Of a stretch of 40,779 nt of DNA, positions 24,599 through 32,251 are shown one piece after another (position 1 is the first letter of the stretch; every line of letters begins with the position of its first letter). Position numbers and translations under genes: made by a program. The notes below the pieces were generated by a model. That model saw only the letters and a program-made list of their open reading frames with translations, searched no databases and had not been told where the DNA came from. Source of the stretch: Oscillospiraceae bacterium (GTDB taxonomy: Bacteria > Bacillota > Clostridia > Oscillospirales > Acutalibacteraceae); the NCBI GenBank assembly GCA_902772935.1, contig CACYCR010000009.1, forward strand, positions 1 to 40,779, read 5' to 3'.

Positions 24599-24643
24599 GG
24601 TATCGCCTTGTGTCTGCATGCAGACGGCAGCAGGAGCGATATA
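24599..24643 (+). promoter_or_regulatory. Inverted-repeat leader element before gdhA
   Basis: The perfect 14-bp palindrome GTCTGCATGCAGAC lies at 24612-24625. It is enclosed by a second pair, GTATCGC (24600-24606) with GCGATAT (24636-24642). It begins about 10 nt after the -10 box, so it could be a repressor operator or a leader hairpin ending 12 nt before the RBS (TTGGAGG). It does not resemble a riboswitch I know. Confidence 0.5.
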
Positions 24644-24666
24644 CGATAAATTGGAGGCGGCAGTAA

Positions 24667-26010
24667 ATGAGCTACGTTCAGAGAGTCATTGAACAAACAG
24701 CGAAAAACAACAAGAATGAGCCGGAATTTATCCAGACTGTGACGGAAGTGTTGACTTCCCTCGCGCCGGTCATCGAAAAGCATCCGGAGTATGAAAAGTG
24801 CGCCCTGCTGGAGCGCATGGTCGAGCCGGAGCGCGCGATCTCTTTCCGCGTGACATGGGTGGACGACAACGGCAACGTGCAGGTTAACAAGGGTTACCGT
24901 GTACAGTTCAACGGTGCGATCGGTCCCTACAAAGGCGGTTTGCGGTTCCATCCTTCGGTGTATCTCGGCATCATGAAATTCCTCGGCTTTGAACAGATCT
25001 TCAAAAACAGCCTGACCGGCTTGCCGATCGGCGGCGCAAAGGGCGGTTCCGATTTTGACCCGCGCGGCAAGAGCGACGCAGAAATCATGCGCTTCTGCCA
25101 GGCATTTATGACGGAACTTTACCGTCACATCGGTCCGGACATCGATGTTCCGGCCGGTGATATCGGCGTCGGTGGCCGTGAGATCGGTTATCTGTACGGC
25201 CAGTATCGGCGCATCAAAGGCAGATTTGAAAACGGCGTACTGACCGGAAAGGGTCTTCCCTACGGCGGTTCTCTGATCCGTCCGGAAGCAACCGGCTTCG
25301 GCGCAATCTATTATACCGTGGAAATGCTTAAACATTTCGGCGAAGAGATCAAAGGCAAGACGTTCGTCGTTTCCGGCTTCGGCAACGTGGCGTGGGGCGC
25401 AGTGAAAAAGATTACCGAGCTTGGCGGCAAGGTGCTCACCATCTCCGGCCCGGACGGCTATGTCCTTGACGAAGACGGCATCAGCACCGACGAAAAGATC
25501 AACTTCATGCTGGAAATGCGTGCCTCCGGCCGTGACAAGGTGCAGGATTACGCAGACAAGTTCGGCGCGAAGTTCTTCCCGGGTGAAAAGCCCTGGGGTG
25601 TTAAGGCAGACGTGATGCTGCCCTGCGCAACGCAGAACGAAGTCGGTGTTGCCGAAGCGGAAAAAATCATCGCCAACGAAGTTCCGTATTATGTTGAAGT
25701 GTCCAATATGCCGACCACAAACGAAGCGCTGGAACTGCTGCGCAAGAGCTGCAAAGCCGTTGCGCCGTCCAAGGCGGTCAATGCCGGCGGTGTTGCGACG
25801 TCTGCGCTGGAAATGAGCCAAAACTCCATGCGCTACAGTTGGACTGCAGAAGAGGTCGACGCAAAGCTGCATCAGATCATGAAGACCATTCATGACAATT
25901 CCGCAAAAGCGGCGGAAGAAAACGGTCTCGGTTATGATCTTGTTGCCGGTGCAAATATCGCGGGCTTCCAGAAGGTTGCCGATGCGATGATGGCACAGGG
26001 CCTCATCTGA
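24667..26010 (+). CDS. gdhA: Glutamate dehydrogenase (hexameric, small type)
   Basis: The 447-residue protein carries the glutamate dehydrogenase active site in standard numbering: K89 (GPYKGGLRFH), K113, K125 (PIGGAKGG) and catalytic D165 (PAGDIGVGG), exactly as in the Clostridium symbiosum enzyme. The Rossmann fingerprint GFGNVAWG is near 240. It interconverts 2-oxoglutarate plus ammonia with glutamate. Whether NAD or NADP is preferred cannot be settled by eye. The ATG at 24667 has TTGGAGG about 8 nt upstream. It is monocistronic, with a strong promoter, a palindromic leader and a terminator. Confidence 0.96.
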   Translation: MSYVQRVIEQTAKNNKNEPEFIQTVTEVLTSLAPVIEKHPEYEKCALLERMVEPERAISFRVTWVDDNGNVQVNKGYRVQFNGAIGPYKGGLRFHPSVYLGIMKFLGFEQIFKNSLTGLPIGGAKGGSDFDPRGKSDAEIMRFCQAFMTELYRHIGPDIDVPAGDIGVGGREIGYLYGQYRRIKGRFENGVLTGKGLPYGGSLIRPEATGFGAIYYTVEMLKHFGEEIKGKTFVVSGFGNVAWGAVKKITELGGKVLTISGPDGYVLDEDGISTDEKINFMLEMRASGRDKVQDYADKFGAKFFPGEKPWGVKADVMLPCATQNEVGVAEAEKIIANEVPYYVEVSNMPTTNEALELLRKSCKAVAPSKAVNAGGVATSALEMSQNSMRYSWTAEEVDAKLHQIMKTIHDNSAKAAEENGLGYDLVAGANIAGFQKVADAMMAQGLI

Positions 26011-26023
26011 GCGAACGGATACA

Positions 26024-26059
26024 TAAAAAAACAGAGCGGTGAAACCGCTCTGTTTTTTA
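26024..26059. terminator. Bidirectional terminator between gdhA and metA
   Basis: ACAGAGCGGT (26031-26040) and ACCGCTCTGT (26044-26053) form a perfect 10-bp stem with a GAA loop. A6 precedes it and T6 follows it, serving both convergent genes. Confidence 0.92.
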
Positions 26060-26974
26060 TTCAATGTCATTGATATCATAGGGTGTCCGCTGATACACAA
26101 AGTAGTTCAGCCAGTTGGTGAACATCAGCGTGCCGACGTTGCGCCAGGTCATAATCGGCTGCTTGGTCGGATCATCGTCCGGGAAGTAATTTTGCGGAAT
26201 CTGAATGGGCAGCCCTTTTTCCTTATCGCGGAAATACTCCTTTGCGAGGGTGTCCGCGTCATATTCGGAATGCCCGGTCGCGAAAAACTTCCGGCAGGCG
26301 AGGTCGGAAATCAGATGGATGCCGGAGATCTCGGAGTAGGAGAGAATCTGCAAGTCCTTGCACAGCGCGACATCTTCAAAACGGACTTCCGTGTGGCGTG
26401 ACTGCGGAACATTGAAACGGTCGTCAAACCCGCGCAGCAGCGGGTGATACAGATCCAGCGGCTTTTGCTGGAATACGCCGAACATCTTTTCCTTGAGCAG
26501 GTGTTTCGGAATCCCGTAGTGGTAATAGAGGGCCGCCTGTGCACCCCAGCAGATGTGGAAGGTGGAATAGACATTCTTTTTGGACCATTCGAAGATCTGG
26601 CATAGCTCGTCCCAGTAATCGACTTCCTCAAATTCCATTTTTTCTACCGGCGCGCCGGTGACAATCATGCCGTCATATTTTTTGTGCTTGATTTCATCAA
26701 AGGTATGATAAAACGTCAGCATATGTTCTTCATTGACGTTTTTGGATTTGTGGGTCGCTGTCTGCAGCAGCTCAACATCCACCTGCAGCGGGGTGTTGCT
26801 CATCAGGCGCAGCAGCTGCGTTTCGGTTTCGATTTTCGTCGGCATCAGATTCAGAATCAGAATTTTCAGCGGGCGGATATCCTGGCTTTGCGCGCGCTCC
26901 TGCGACATGACAAAAATGTTCTCACGCTCAAGGCGTTCTTTTGCGGGCAGACGGTCATCAATTTTGATCGGCAT
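26057..26974 (-). CDS. metA: Homoserine O-acetyltransferase, MetA type
   Basis: The 305-residue protein is of the MetA family (glutamine amidotransferase-like fold), with catalytic C142 (HICWGAQ), H235 and E237 (FATGHSEYD) in standard numbering. Position 111 is Glu (TGAPVE); published work on the family shows Glu111 selects acetyl-CoA and Gly111 succinyl-CoA, so this enzyme most likely makes O-acetylhomoserine for methionine synthesis, although MetA is usually annotated as a succinyltransferase. The start at 26974 has AAGGTGA about 5 nt upstream. It is alone on its transcript, and the short leader has no room for a SAM riboswitch or T-box. Confidence 0.95.
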   Translation of the reverse strand: MPIKIDDRLPAKERLERENIFVMSQERAQSQDIRPLKILILNLMPTKIETETQLLRLMSNTPLQVDVELLQTATHKSKNVNEEHMLTFYHTFDEIKHKKYDGMIVTGAPVEKMEFEEVDYWDELCQIFEWSKKNVYSTFHICWGAQAALYYHYGIPKHLLKEKMFGVFQQKPLDLYHPLLRGFDDRFNVPQSRHTEVRFEDVALCKDLQILSYSEISGIHLISDLACRKFFATGHSEYDADTLAKEYFRDKEKGLPIQIPQNYFPDDDPTKQPIMTWRNVGTLMFTNWLNYFVYQRTPYDINDIE

Positions 26975-27007
26975 GGCTTCACCTTCTTTTGCTTTGCAGT
27001 AGATTCT

Positions 27008-27036
27008 ATGATAGCACAAAGTTTTGAAAATGTAAA
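27008..27036 (-). promoter_or_regulatory. Promoter of metA
   Basis: On the minus strand, TTTACA (27036-27031), a 17-bp spacer and TATCAT (27013-27008), 33 bp before the metA start. Confidence 0.6.
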
Positions 27037-27144
27037 TGGATAAAGGAAAAAAAGTACCCGCGCAGCGCCGCTGCGCAATGACCGTCCCGCGGGACAGCTG
27101 CTATGCGGATGAAGAATCTCCGCAGACTTTTTTTCAAATAACCC

Positions 27145-27173
27145 TTTACATTTTGAAAAACATATGCTATAAT
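27145..27173 (+). promoter_or_regulatory. Promoter of rpsO-pnp
   Basis: TTTACA at 27145-27150, a 17-bp spacer and TATAAT at 27168-27173. It starts the rpsO transcript about 90 nt before the ATG. Confidence 0.75.
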
Positions 27174-27179
27174 CTTTCA

Positions 27180-27266
27180 GCATTGTGCCGATTTCTCAGT
27201 GCGCGGACTTCACCAACCGCATGCCGGGGGTCAGGCGAATGAAATATTTTTATGAGGTGAAACATC
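27180..27266 (+). promoter_or_regulatory. rpsO leader, possible S15 autoregulatory region
   Basis: An untranslated leader of about 87 nt precedes rpsO. It contains GCGG (27203-27206) able to pair with CCGC (27217-27220) and a GC-rich GCCGGGGGTCAGGC segment. S15 is known to repress its own translation through structured leaders that differ between phyla; this one is placed correctly but its fold was not tested. Confidence 0.4.
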
Positions 27267-27533
27267 ATGATCACAAAAGAAGAAAAAACCGCAATCATCA
27301 AAGAGTATGCGATTCATGAGGGCGACACCGGTTCTCCGGAAGTACAGATCGCAGTGCTGACGCACAGAATCAACACCCTCACCGAGCATCTGAAAATCAA
27401 CAAGAAGGACCATCATTCTCGCCGCGGCCTTTTGAAAATGGTCGGTCACAGAAGAAACCTCCTTGCGTATCTGCAGAAGGTTGACATCGAGCGGTATCGT
27501 TCCATCGTTGCAAGACTCGGACTTCGTAAATAA
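27267..27533 (+). CDS. rpsO: 30S ribosomal protein S15
   Basis: The 88-residue protein has the exact usual length and the S15 hallmarks: [26 protein letters not shown] (about 22-47), [22 protein letters not shown] (about 49-70) and an RY..I...LGLRK end. It binds the central domain of 16S rRNA early in 30S assembly. The ATG at 27267 has GAGGTGA upstream. pnp follows after 193 bp, as in most bacteria. Confidence 0.97.
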   Translation: MITKEEKTAIIKEYAIHEGDTGSPEVQIAVLTHRINTLTEHLKINKKDHHSRRGLLKMVGHRRNLLAYLQKVDIERYRSIVARLGLRK

Positions 27534-27545
27534 GATCGTACGCAG

Positions 27546-27575
27546 ACAGCAGGCACACATCGTTGTGTCTGCTGT
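27546..27575 (+). terminator. Partial terminator/processing hairpin after rpsO
   Basis: ACAGCAG (27546-27552) pairs with CTGCTGT (27569-27575), with inner CACA/TGTG pairs. Only TTTA follows directly, and a T6 run comes about 15 nt later, so partial readthrough into pnp is expected. Confidence 0.5.
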
Positions 27576-27618
27576 TTATCCCGTTTTTTAACCCTTGATT
27601 TTGATGCGGGGCTGCTTT

Positions 27619-27679
27619 GGATTAGCACTAAATTGAGCGGTACGCCGATTGCGCCGACCGTTGAATTTATTGCTAAACC
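27619..27679 (+). promoter_or_regulatory. Long imperfect hairpin in the pnp leader
   Basis: The arms GG-TTAGCA-TAAATT-AGCGGT (27619-27641) and ACCGTT-AATTTA-TGCTAA-CC (27657-27679) pair over about 20 bp with single mismatches between blocks. It ends about 30 nt before the pnp RBS. It resembles in kind the RNase III-processed stem by which E. coli PNPase controls its own message. Confidence 0.6.
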
Positions 27680-27726
27680 CGGCCTTGCGTTGAAAATATA
27701 TTTTTCCATGAAAGGTTGGTACATCT

Positions 27727-29907
27727 ATGTTCCCCGAATTCAGAACATTCAAAACGACCCTTGCCGGTCGTCCGCTGGTTGTTGAAACCGGCAAAATGGC
27801 TGGCCTGGCCAGTGGTTCCTGCTTGATCCGTTATGGTGAAACGGAGATTCTCTGCACTGCGACCATGTCCGCAAAACCGCGTGAAGGCGTAGATTTCTTC
27901 CCGCTTTCCGTTGACTTCGAAGAAAAGCTTTATTCCGTCGGCAAGATTCCCGGCTCCTTCCAGCGCAGAGAAGGCCGCGCCAGTGAAAAAGCGACGCTGT
28001 CTTCCCGCGTGATCGACCGTCCGATCCGTCCGCTGTTCCCGAAGGATATGCGCAACGATGTCGGTGTTGTCGCCACGGTCATGTCTGTTGATCCGGACTG
28101 CCTGCCGGAAATCACCGCAATGATCGGTGTCTCCGTTGCGATCTCCATCTCCGAGATTCCGTGGGACGGCCCGATCGCGGGCGTTTCCGTCGGCCTTGTG
28201 GATGGCAAATTTGTCATCAACCCGACCGAAGAGGAACGCGACAAGAGCGAAATGGCTGTCACGGTTGCATCGACGGCAGACCTCGTCGCCATGATCGAAG
28301 CCGGCGCCAACGAAGTGGACAACGAGACCATGTTCGACGGCATCATGTATGCGCACAAGGTCAACCAGGAAATCGTTGAATTTATCAAAGGCATCCAGAA
28401 GGAAGTCGGCAAAGAGAAGATCCCGTTCGAATCCCAGGATCCCGATCCGGCAATGTTCGAGGCAGTTAAGGAATTTGCCATCGATATGGTGAAGGAAGCG
28501 CTTGACACCGATGACAAACGCATCCGCGACGAACGTCTGAAACCGGTGTATGCTGCTGTTCACGAGAAGTTCGACGAAGTATACCCCGAAGAGATCACGA
28601 AGATCGACGACTGCATGTACAAGCTGCAGAAGTACGTGGTACGCCGCTGGCTTCTCGATGAAGGCAAGCGTGTGGACGGCCGCGGCATCAACGATATGCG
28701 TCCGCTTGACGCAGAGATCGACCTGCTGTCCCGCGTCCATGGCTCCGGTATGTTTACCCGCGGTCAGACGCAGGTGCTCACCGTGACCACCCTTGGCACG
28801 GCGAGCGATGCGCAGATGCTTGACGGTCTTGATAAGGAAGAAAGCAAGCGCTACATTCATCATTACAATTTCCCGTCCTACTCTGTCGGCGAGACCCGTC
28901 CGCCGCGCGGCCCGGGCCGTCGTGAAATCGGTCACGGCGCACTCGCAGAACGCGCCTTGCTGCCGGTGATTCCCTCGGTGGAGGAGTTCCCGTATACCAT
29001 CCGTCTGGTGTCTGAAGTGCTGTCCTCCAACGGTTCCACTTCCCAGGCGTCCGTCTGCGGCTCCACGCTGTCTCTGATGGCAGCCGGCGTGCCGATCAAG
29101 GCGCCGGTGGCGGGTATCTCCTGCGGTCTGATTACAGAAGGCGACCGCTTCATGACGATGGTCGACATCCAGGGTCTCGAGGACTTCTTCGGCGACATGG
29201 ACTTTAAGGTTGCCGGTACAAAGAACGGTATCACTGCCATTCAGATGGACCTCAAGATTCACGGCCTGACGCCGGAAATTATCAAGGAAGCACTTGAAAA
29301 GACTTATGCAGCACGCTGCAAGATCCTTGACGAAGTGATGCTGCCGTGCATCGCTGAACCGCGCGCAGAACTGTCCAAGTATGCGCCGAAGATGCTCACG
29401 ACGAAGATCGATGTCGATAAGATCGGCGACATCATCGGTAAGCAGGGCAAGGTTATCCAGAAGATCTGTGCAGAGTGTGATTGTAAGATCGACGTCGAAG
29501 AAGATGGCTCGATCTTCATCACCGCGCTCGATATTGAAAACGCAAAACGTGCGCTCACCATCATTGATACGATTGCGAAAGATCCGGAGATCGGTGCAAT
29601 TTATCGTGGTGTCGTTACCCGTTTGATGACCTTCGGCGCGTTCGTTGAAATCGCACCGGGCAAAGAAGGTCTGGTCCACATCAGCAAGCTTGACGTCAAG
29701 CGTGTGGAAAAGGTCGAAGATTGTGTTGCCGTCGGCGACGAAGTGATCGTTAAGGTTACCGAGATCGACGATCAGGGCAGAATCAATCTTTCCCGCAGAG
29801 ACGCGCTTATCGAAGTGGAAGGCGCCGTACCCGAACCGGGCAGCGAAGAGGCACCGAAACGCGGCGGCAGACGTGACGGCGGCCGCGGCAGACGCAACAA
29901 TCATTAA
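27727..29907 (+). CDS. pnp: Polyribonucleotide nucleotidyltransferase (PNPase)
   Basis: The 726-residue protein has the full PNPase layout: RNase PH domain 1 (about 12-145, with FPLSVDFEEKLYSVGKIPGSFQRREGR), an all-helical linker (about 150-300), RNase PH domain 2 (about 310-540, with FPSYSVGETRPPRGPGRREIGHG), a KH domain (about 555-615, IIGKQGKVIQ), an S1 domain (about 622-692) and a basic Gly/Arg tail. It degrades RNA 3' to 5' by phosphorolysis. The ATG at 27727 is preceded by AAAGG at 27711-27715. It is likely expressed with rpsO and controlled through the hairpin at 27619-27679. Confidence 0.98.
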   Translation: MFPEFRTFKTTLAGRPLVVETGKMAGLASGSCLIRYGETEILCTATMSAKPREGVDFFPLSVDFEEKLYSVGKIPGSFQRREGRASEKATLSSRVIDRPIRPLFPKDMRNDVGVVATVMSVDPDCLPEITAMIGVSVAISISEIPWDGPIAGVSVGLVDGKFVINPTEEERDKSEMAVTVASTADLVAMIEAGANEVDNETMFDGIMYAHKVNQEIVEFIKGIQKEVGKEKIPFESQDPDPAMFEAVKEFAIDMVKEALDTDDKRIRDERLKPVYAAVHEKFDEVYPEEITKIDDCMYKLQKYVVRRWLLDEGKRVDGRGINDMRPLDAEIDLLSRVHGSGMFTRGQTQVLTVTTLGTASDAQMLDGLDKEESKRYIHHYNFPSYSVGETRPPRGPGRREIGHGALAERALLPVIPSVEEFPYTIRLVSEVLSSNGSTSQASVCGSTLSLMAAGVPIKAPVAGISCGLITEGDRFMTMVDIQGLEDFFGDMDFKVAGTKNGITAIQMDLKIHGLTPEIIKEALEKTYAARCKILDEVMLPCIAEPRAELSKYAPKMLTTKIDVDKIGDIIGKQGKVIQKICAECDCKIDVEEDGSIFITALDIENAKRALTIIDTIAKDPEIGAIYRGVVTRLMTFGAFVEIAPGKEGLVHISKLDVKRVEKVEDCVAVGDEVIVKVTEIDDQGRINLSRRDALIEVEGAVPEPGSEEAPKRGGRRDGGRGRRNNH

Positions 29908-29924
29908 TCATAGCAAGTGTTGGG

Positions 29925-29964
29925 AAACGGTCGTGTAAGCGATTTGCTTATGCGACCGTTTTTT
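29925..29964 (+). terminator. Terminator after pnp
   Basis: AAACGGTCG (29925-29933) pairs with CGACCGTTT (29953-29961), and inner GTAAGC pairs with GCTTA. T residues run to 29964. The ribosome binding site of the next gene follows at once, so some readthrough may feed it. Confidence 0.85.
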
Positions 29965-29979
29965 GAAAGAGGGATTATT

Positions 29980-30588
29980 ATGAAACGGAAAAATCAGATT
30001 TTATCTTTGACTGTTGCGGCGATGTTTATTGCACTCATTGCAGTTCTCAGTCTGACGCCGATCGGTTATCTCAAGATCGGTGTGATTGAGATTTCGTTTT
30101 TGGTGCTGCCGGTGATCCTCGGCGGTATTCTGCTCGGAAAATGGGGAGGACTGCTGCTGGGTACGGCATTCGGTGTGACGAGCTTGATTCAATGCTTCGG
30201 CATGAGTCCGTTCGGCGCGGCGATTTTCGGCATTTCGCCGGCGTTTACCGTGATTGTTTGCCTGCTGCCGCGGATGCTGCTCGGCTTTTGCGGTGCATGG
30301 TTGTTTGAAGCACTATCTAAAACGAAGCTGCCGACAGCGGTCAGCGGCGGTCTGTCCGGCCTGTGCGCATCGTTGCTCAACACCGTCGGATTTGTCGGAC
30401 TGCTGGTGCTGCTGTTCGGAAAAACCGATTATGTACAGTCGCTGATGGAAAGCATGGGCGCAGAGAATCTTTTGCGCTTTGCTGTGATGTTTGCCGGTGT
30501 CAACAGCCTTGTGGAGGCTGCGGCGAACACCGTGCTTTGCGGTGCGATTGCACCGGTTCTGGTTCGGCTGAAAAAGCGGATGCACTGA
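29980..30588 (+). CDS. ECF transporter S component
   Basis: A 202-residue very hydrophobic protein with about six membrane helices. The N-terminus (LSLTVAAMFIALIAVLSLTPIGYLKIGVIEISFLVLPVILGGILLGKWGG) has the typical S-component opening and the small-residue-rich helix that contacts EcfT. S components bind a vitamin or similar small substrate and share an energising EcfAA'T module encoded elsewhere. The substrate is not clear; the opening resembles the pantothenate/folate-like group only loosely. The ATG at 29980 is preceded by GAAAGAGGG. No riboswitch is seen in the short upstream gap, so vitamin control is not supported here. No promoter is visible between the pnp terminator and the start. 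Confidence 0.85.
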   Translation: MKRKNQILSLTVAAMFIALIAVLSLTPIGYLKIGVIEISFLVLPVILGGILLGKWGGLLLGTAFGVTSLIQCFGMSPFGAAIFGISPAFTVIVCLLPRMLLGFCGAWLFEALSKTKLPTAVSGGLSGLCASLLNTVGFVGLLVLLFGKTDYVQSLMESMGAENLLRFAVMFAGVNSLVEAAANTVLCGAIAPVLVRLKKRMH

Positions 30589-30647
30589 ACGGTTTCGCTG
30601 ACGTGACCGCACACGGGGCGCGCGTGCTGCAGATCACGGCAAATCAC

Positions 30648-30676
30648 TTGACAGCATCCTGAAATATCGCTATAAT
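30648..30676 (+). promoter_or_regulatory. Promoter of the GPH transporter operon
   Basis: TTGACA at 30648-30653, a 17-bp spacer and TATAAT at 30671-30676; both hexamers match the consensus. The leader to the 30738 ATG is about 55 nt. Confidence 0.82.
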
Positions 30677-30737
30677 ATCCATATAATGCGAGCATTGTAT
30701 GGATATTTTTGTATATATTTCGGAGAGAAGGTTGATT

Positions 30738-32249
30738 ATGGCAAAGCTCAAAACCTTTTTGGACAGCAAGATCATCAAAAAGGATGTCGGCGAAGAAACG
30801 GTTCTGACATGGAAAGAGACGATATCCTATGCCCTTGGCCGTGGCGCACAGGGGATGAATACCGGCATGACCAGCTCGAAATACGTCAACTACTTTTTGA
30901 CAAATGTATTGTTTGCAAAACTCGGAGAGCGCGGCATGACCATCGCCTCGCGGATCCGTTTGTACTGCGGCATTTTTGATGCGATCAATGACCCGATCAT
31001 GGGCGTTATTGTGGACCGCACGCGTACAAAGAACGGACAGATGCGTCCGTATATCAAATGGGCGCCGATCTTTGTTGCCATTGTCATGGTGCTGTTTTTC
31101 ATCGGTTCATCGAATATGCCGACGTGGTTCAACATTGCGTACACGACGGTGCTGTTTGTTCTGCTGGATGTTACCTACACCGCTTTTGATATCCCGATGG
31201 GTGCGCTCGCGTTTTCAATTACACCGAGCGGCATTGAGCGCACAAAGCTCTTCGGCGTTTCTTCCATCGTTCGTTCTGTCGGTGGTGCCATTCCAATGGT
31301 GTTTGTTGCCGGCGGCAGTTTGCTGCCGTATTTCAAGGATCATACGCCGCAGGCATATCTCACATCGGCCATTGTGGCCGCAGTCGGCATTGTATTGCTG
31401 ACGCGCCTGACCTACATGAATACCCGCGAACGCGCCGAACACAAGGAAGACGCGCCTTCGATTAAGGAATGCTTTCGTCTGCTGTTCCAGAACCGTCCGC
31501 TGCTGATGCTGTTCCTTGGCAATGTCTGCTTCGTCCTGTGCAAGATTCCCGAACAGGTTTCTGCCTTCTTTGTGCGTGACCTGATGTACAATCCGAAGTA
31601 TAACGTATTCATTGATATCGTGAAATTCCCCGGCAGCCTGATCGCGGCGGTGCTTGTGCCGATGATTATGGAAAAACTCGGCCGCCGAGCGAATCCGAAG
31701 CGGTTTTATCAGGTCTGCTGTCTGCTTGCGATCGCGCTCAGCGCGTTGTTTGCCGTGTCGACATATTCCGGTCTGATGAAAAAGGCACCCGATACGTCCG
31801 TTTCATTGTTCACGGGTATTTTGATCGTGGCCTTCACCGGCCTGCTTGCGATTCCGATGGAATTCAAAAACCTCATTCAAAAGGAAATGGAAGCCGAAAC
31901 GGTGGACTATATCGAGTACAAGACCGGTACACGGGTAGAGGGCGTGATGCTTTCGATCATGTCGTTCACCGGGAAAATCGAAAACACGTTTTCGTCCTCC
32001 ATCGGTTTGTGGGTACTCGGCAAAACGAGCTACATTCCGCATGAAGAGGGGAGCGTTGCACAAAATCACCCGACCAATCTTGCGCTGTTCCTGATGACGA
32101 TTCTGGTACCGGCGGCAGGCTATTTGCTGATGCTGATTCCGATGCATTTCTATAACATCACCGGCGAAAGTCATCGGAAGATGATGGAAGTCATCAAAGA
32201 GCGCCGCGCCGCGTTGTCCGAAGAAGCAACAACTTTGCAGGAGGCATGA
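30738..32249 (+). CDS. MFS transporter, glycoside-pentoside-hexuronide (GPH) cation symporter family
   Basis: A 503-residue protein with about 12 membrane helices. Markers of the GPH family are the early YALGRGAQGMNTGM region, FDAINDPIMGVIVDRTRTKNGQMRPYIKWAPI (about 83-114) with the DPxxG and RP(Y/W) motifs, and DIPMGALAFSITPSGIERT. These proteins usually import glycosides with Na+ or H+. The substrate is unknown. The start at 30738 has GAGAGAAGG upstream; an earlier in-frame ATG at 30699 lies close to the predicted transcription start and is rejected. The stop codon lies between the RBS and ATG of the phosphoesterase gene, so the two are tightly coupled. Confidence 0.88.
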   Translation: MAKLKTFLDSKIIKKDVGEETVLTWKETISYALGRGAQGMNTGMTSSKYVNYFLTNVLFAKLGERGMTIASRIRLYCGIFDAINDPIMGVIVDRTRTKNGQMRPYIKWAPIFVAIVMVLFFIGSSNMPTWFNIAYTTVLFVLLDVTYTAFDIPMGALAFSITPSGIERTKLFGVSSIVRSVGGAIPMVFVAGGSLLPYFKDHTPQAYLTSAIVAAVGIVLLTRLTYMNTRERAEHKEDAPSIKECFRLLFQNRPLLMLFLGNVCFVLCKIPEQVSAFFVRDLMYNPKYNVFIDIVKFPGSLIAAVLVPMIMEKLGRRANPKRFYQVCCLLAIALSALFAVSTYSGLMKKAPDTSVSLFTGILIVAFTGLLAIPMEFKNLIQKEMEAETVDYIEYKTGTRVEGVMLSIMSFTGKIENTFSSSIGLWVLGKTSYIPHEEGSVAQNHPTNLALFLMTILVPAAGYLLMLIPMHFYNITGESHRKMMEVIKERRAALSEEATTLQEA

Positions 32250-32251
32250 AC

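Noticed and set aside
24517-26100. A 527-codon open frame antisense to gdhA
   Set aside because: It runs through the gdhA terminator and promoter, and the composition is that of antisense translation.
26975-27036. SAM riboswitch or T-box before metA
   Set aside because: The promoter lies only 33 bp before the ATG, leaving no room for either.
27673-29904. A 743-codon open frame antisense to pnp
   Set aside because: It is the antisense shadow of a clear PNPase; the sequence has no domain pattern, and translation signals are absent.
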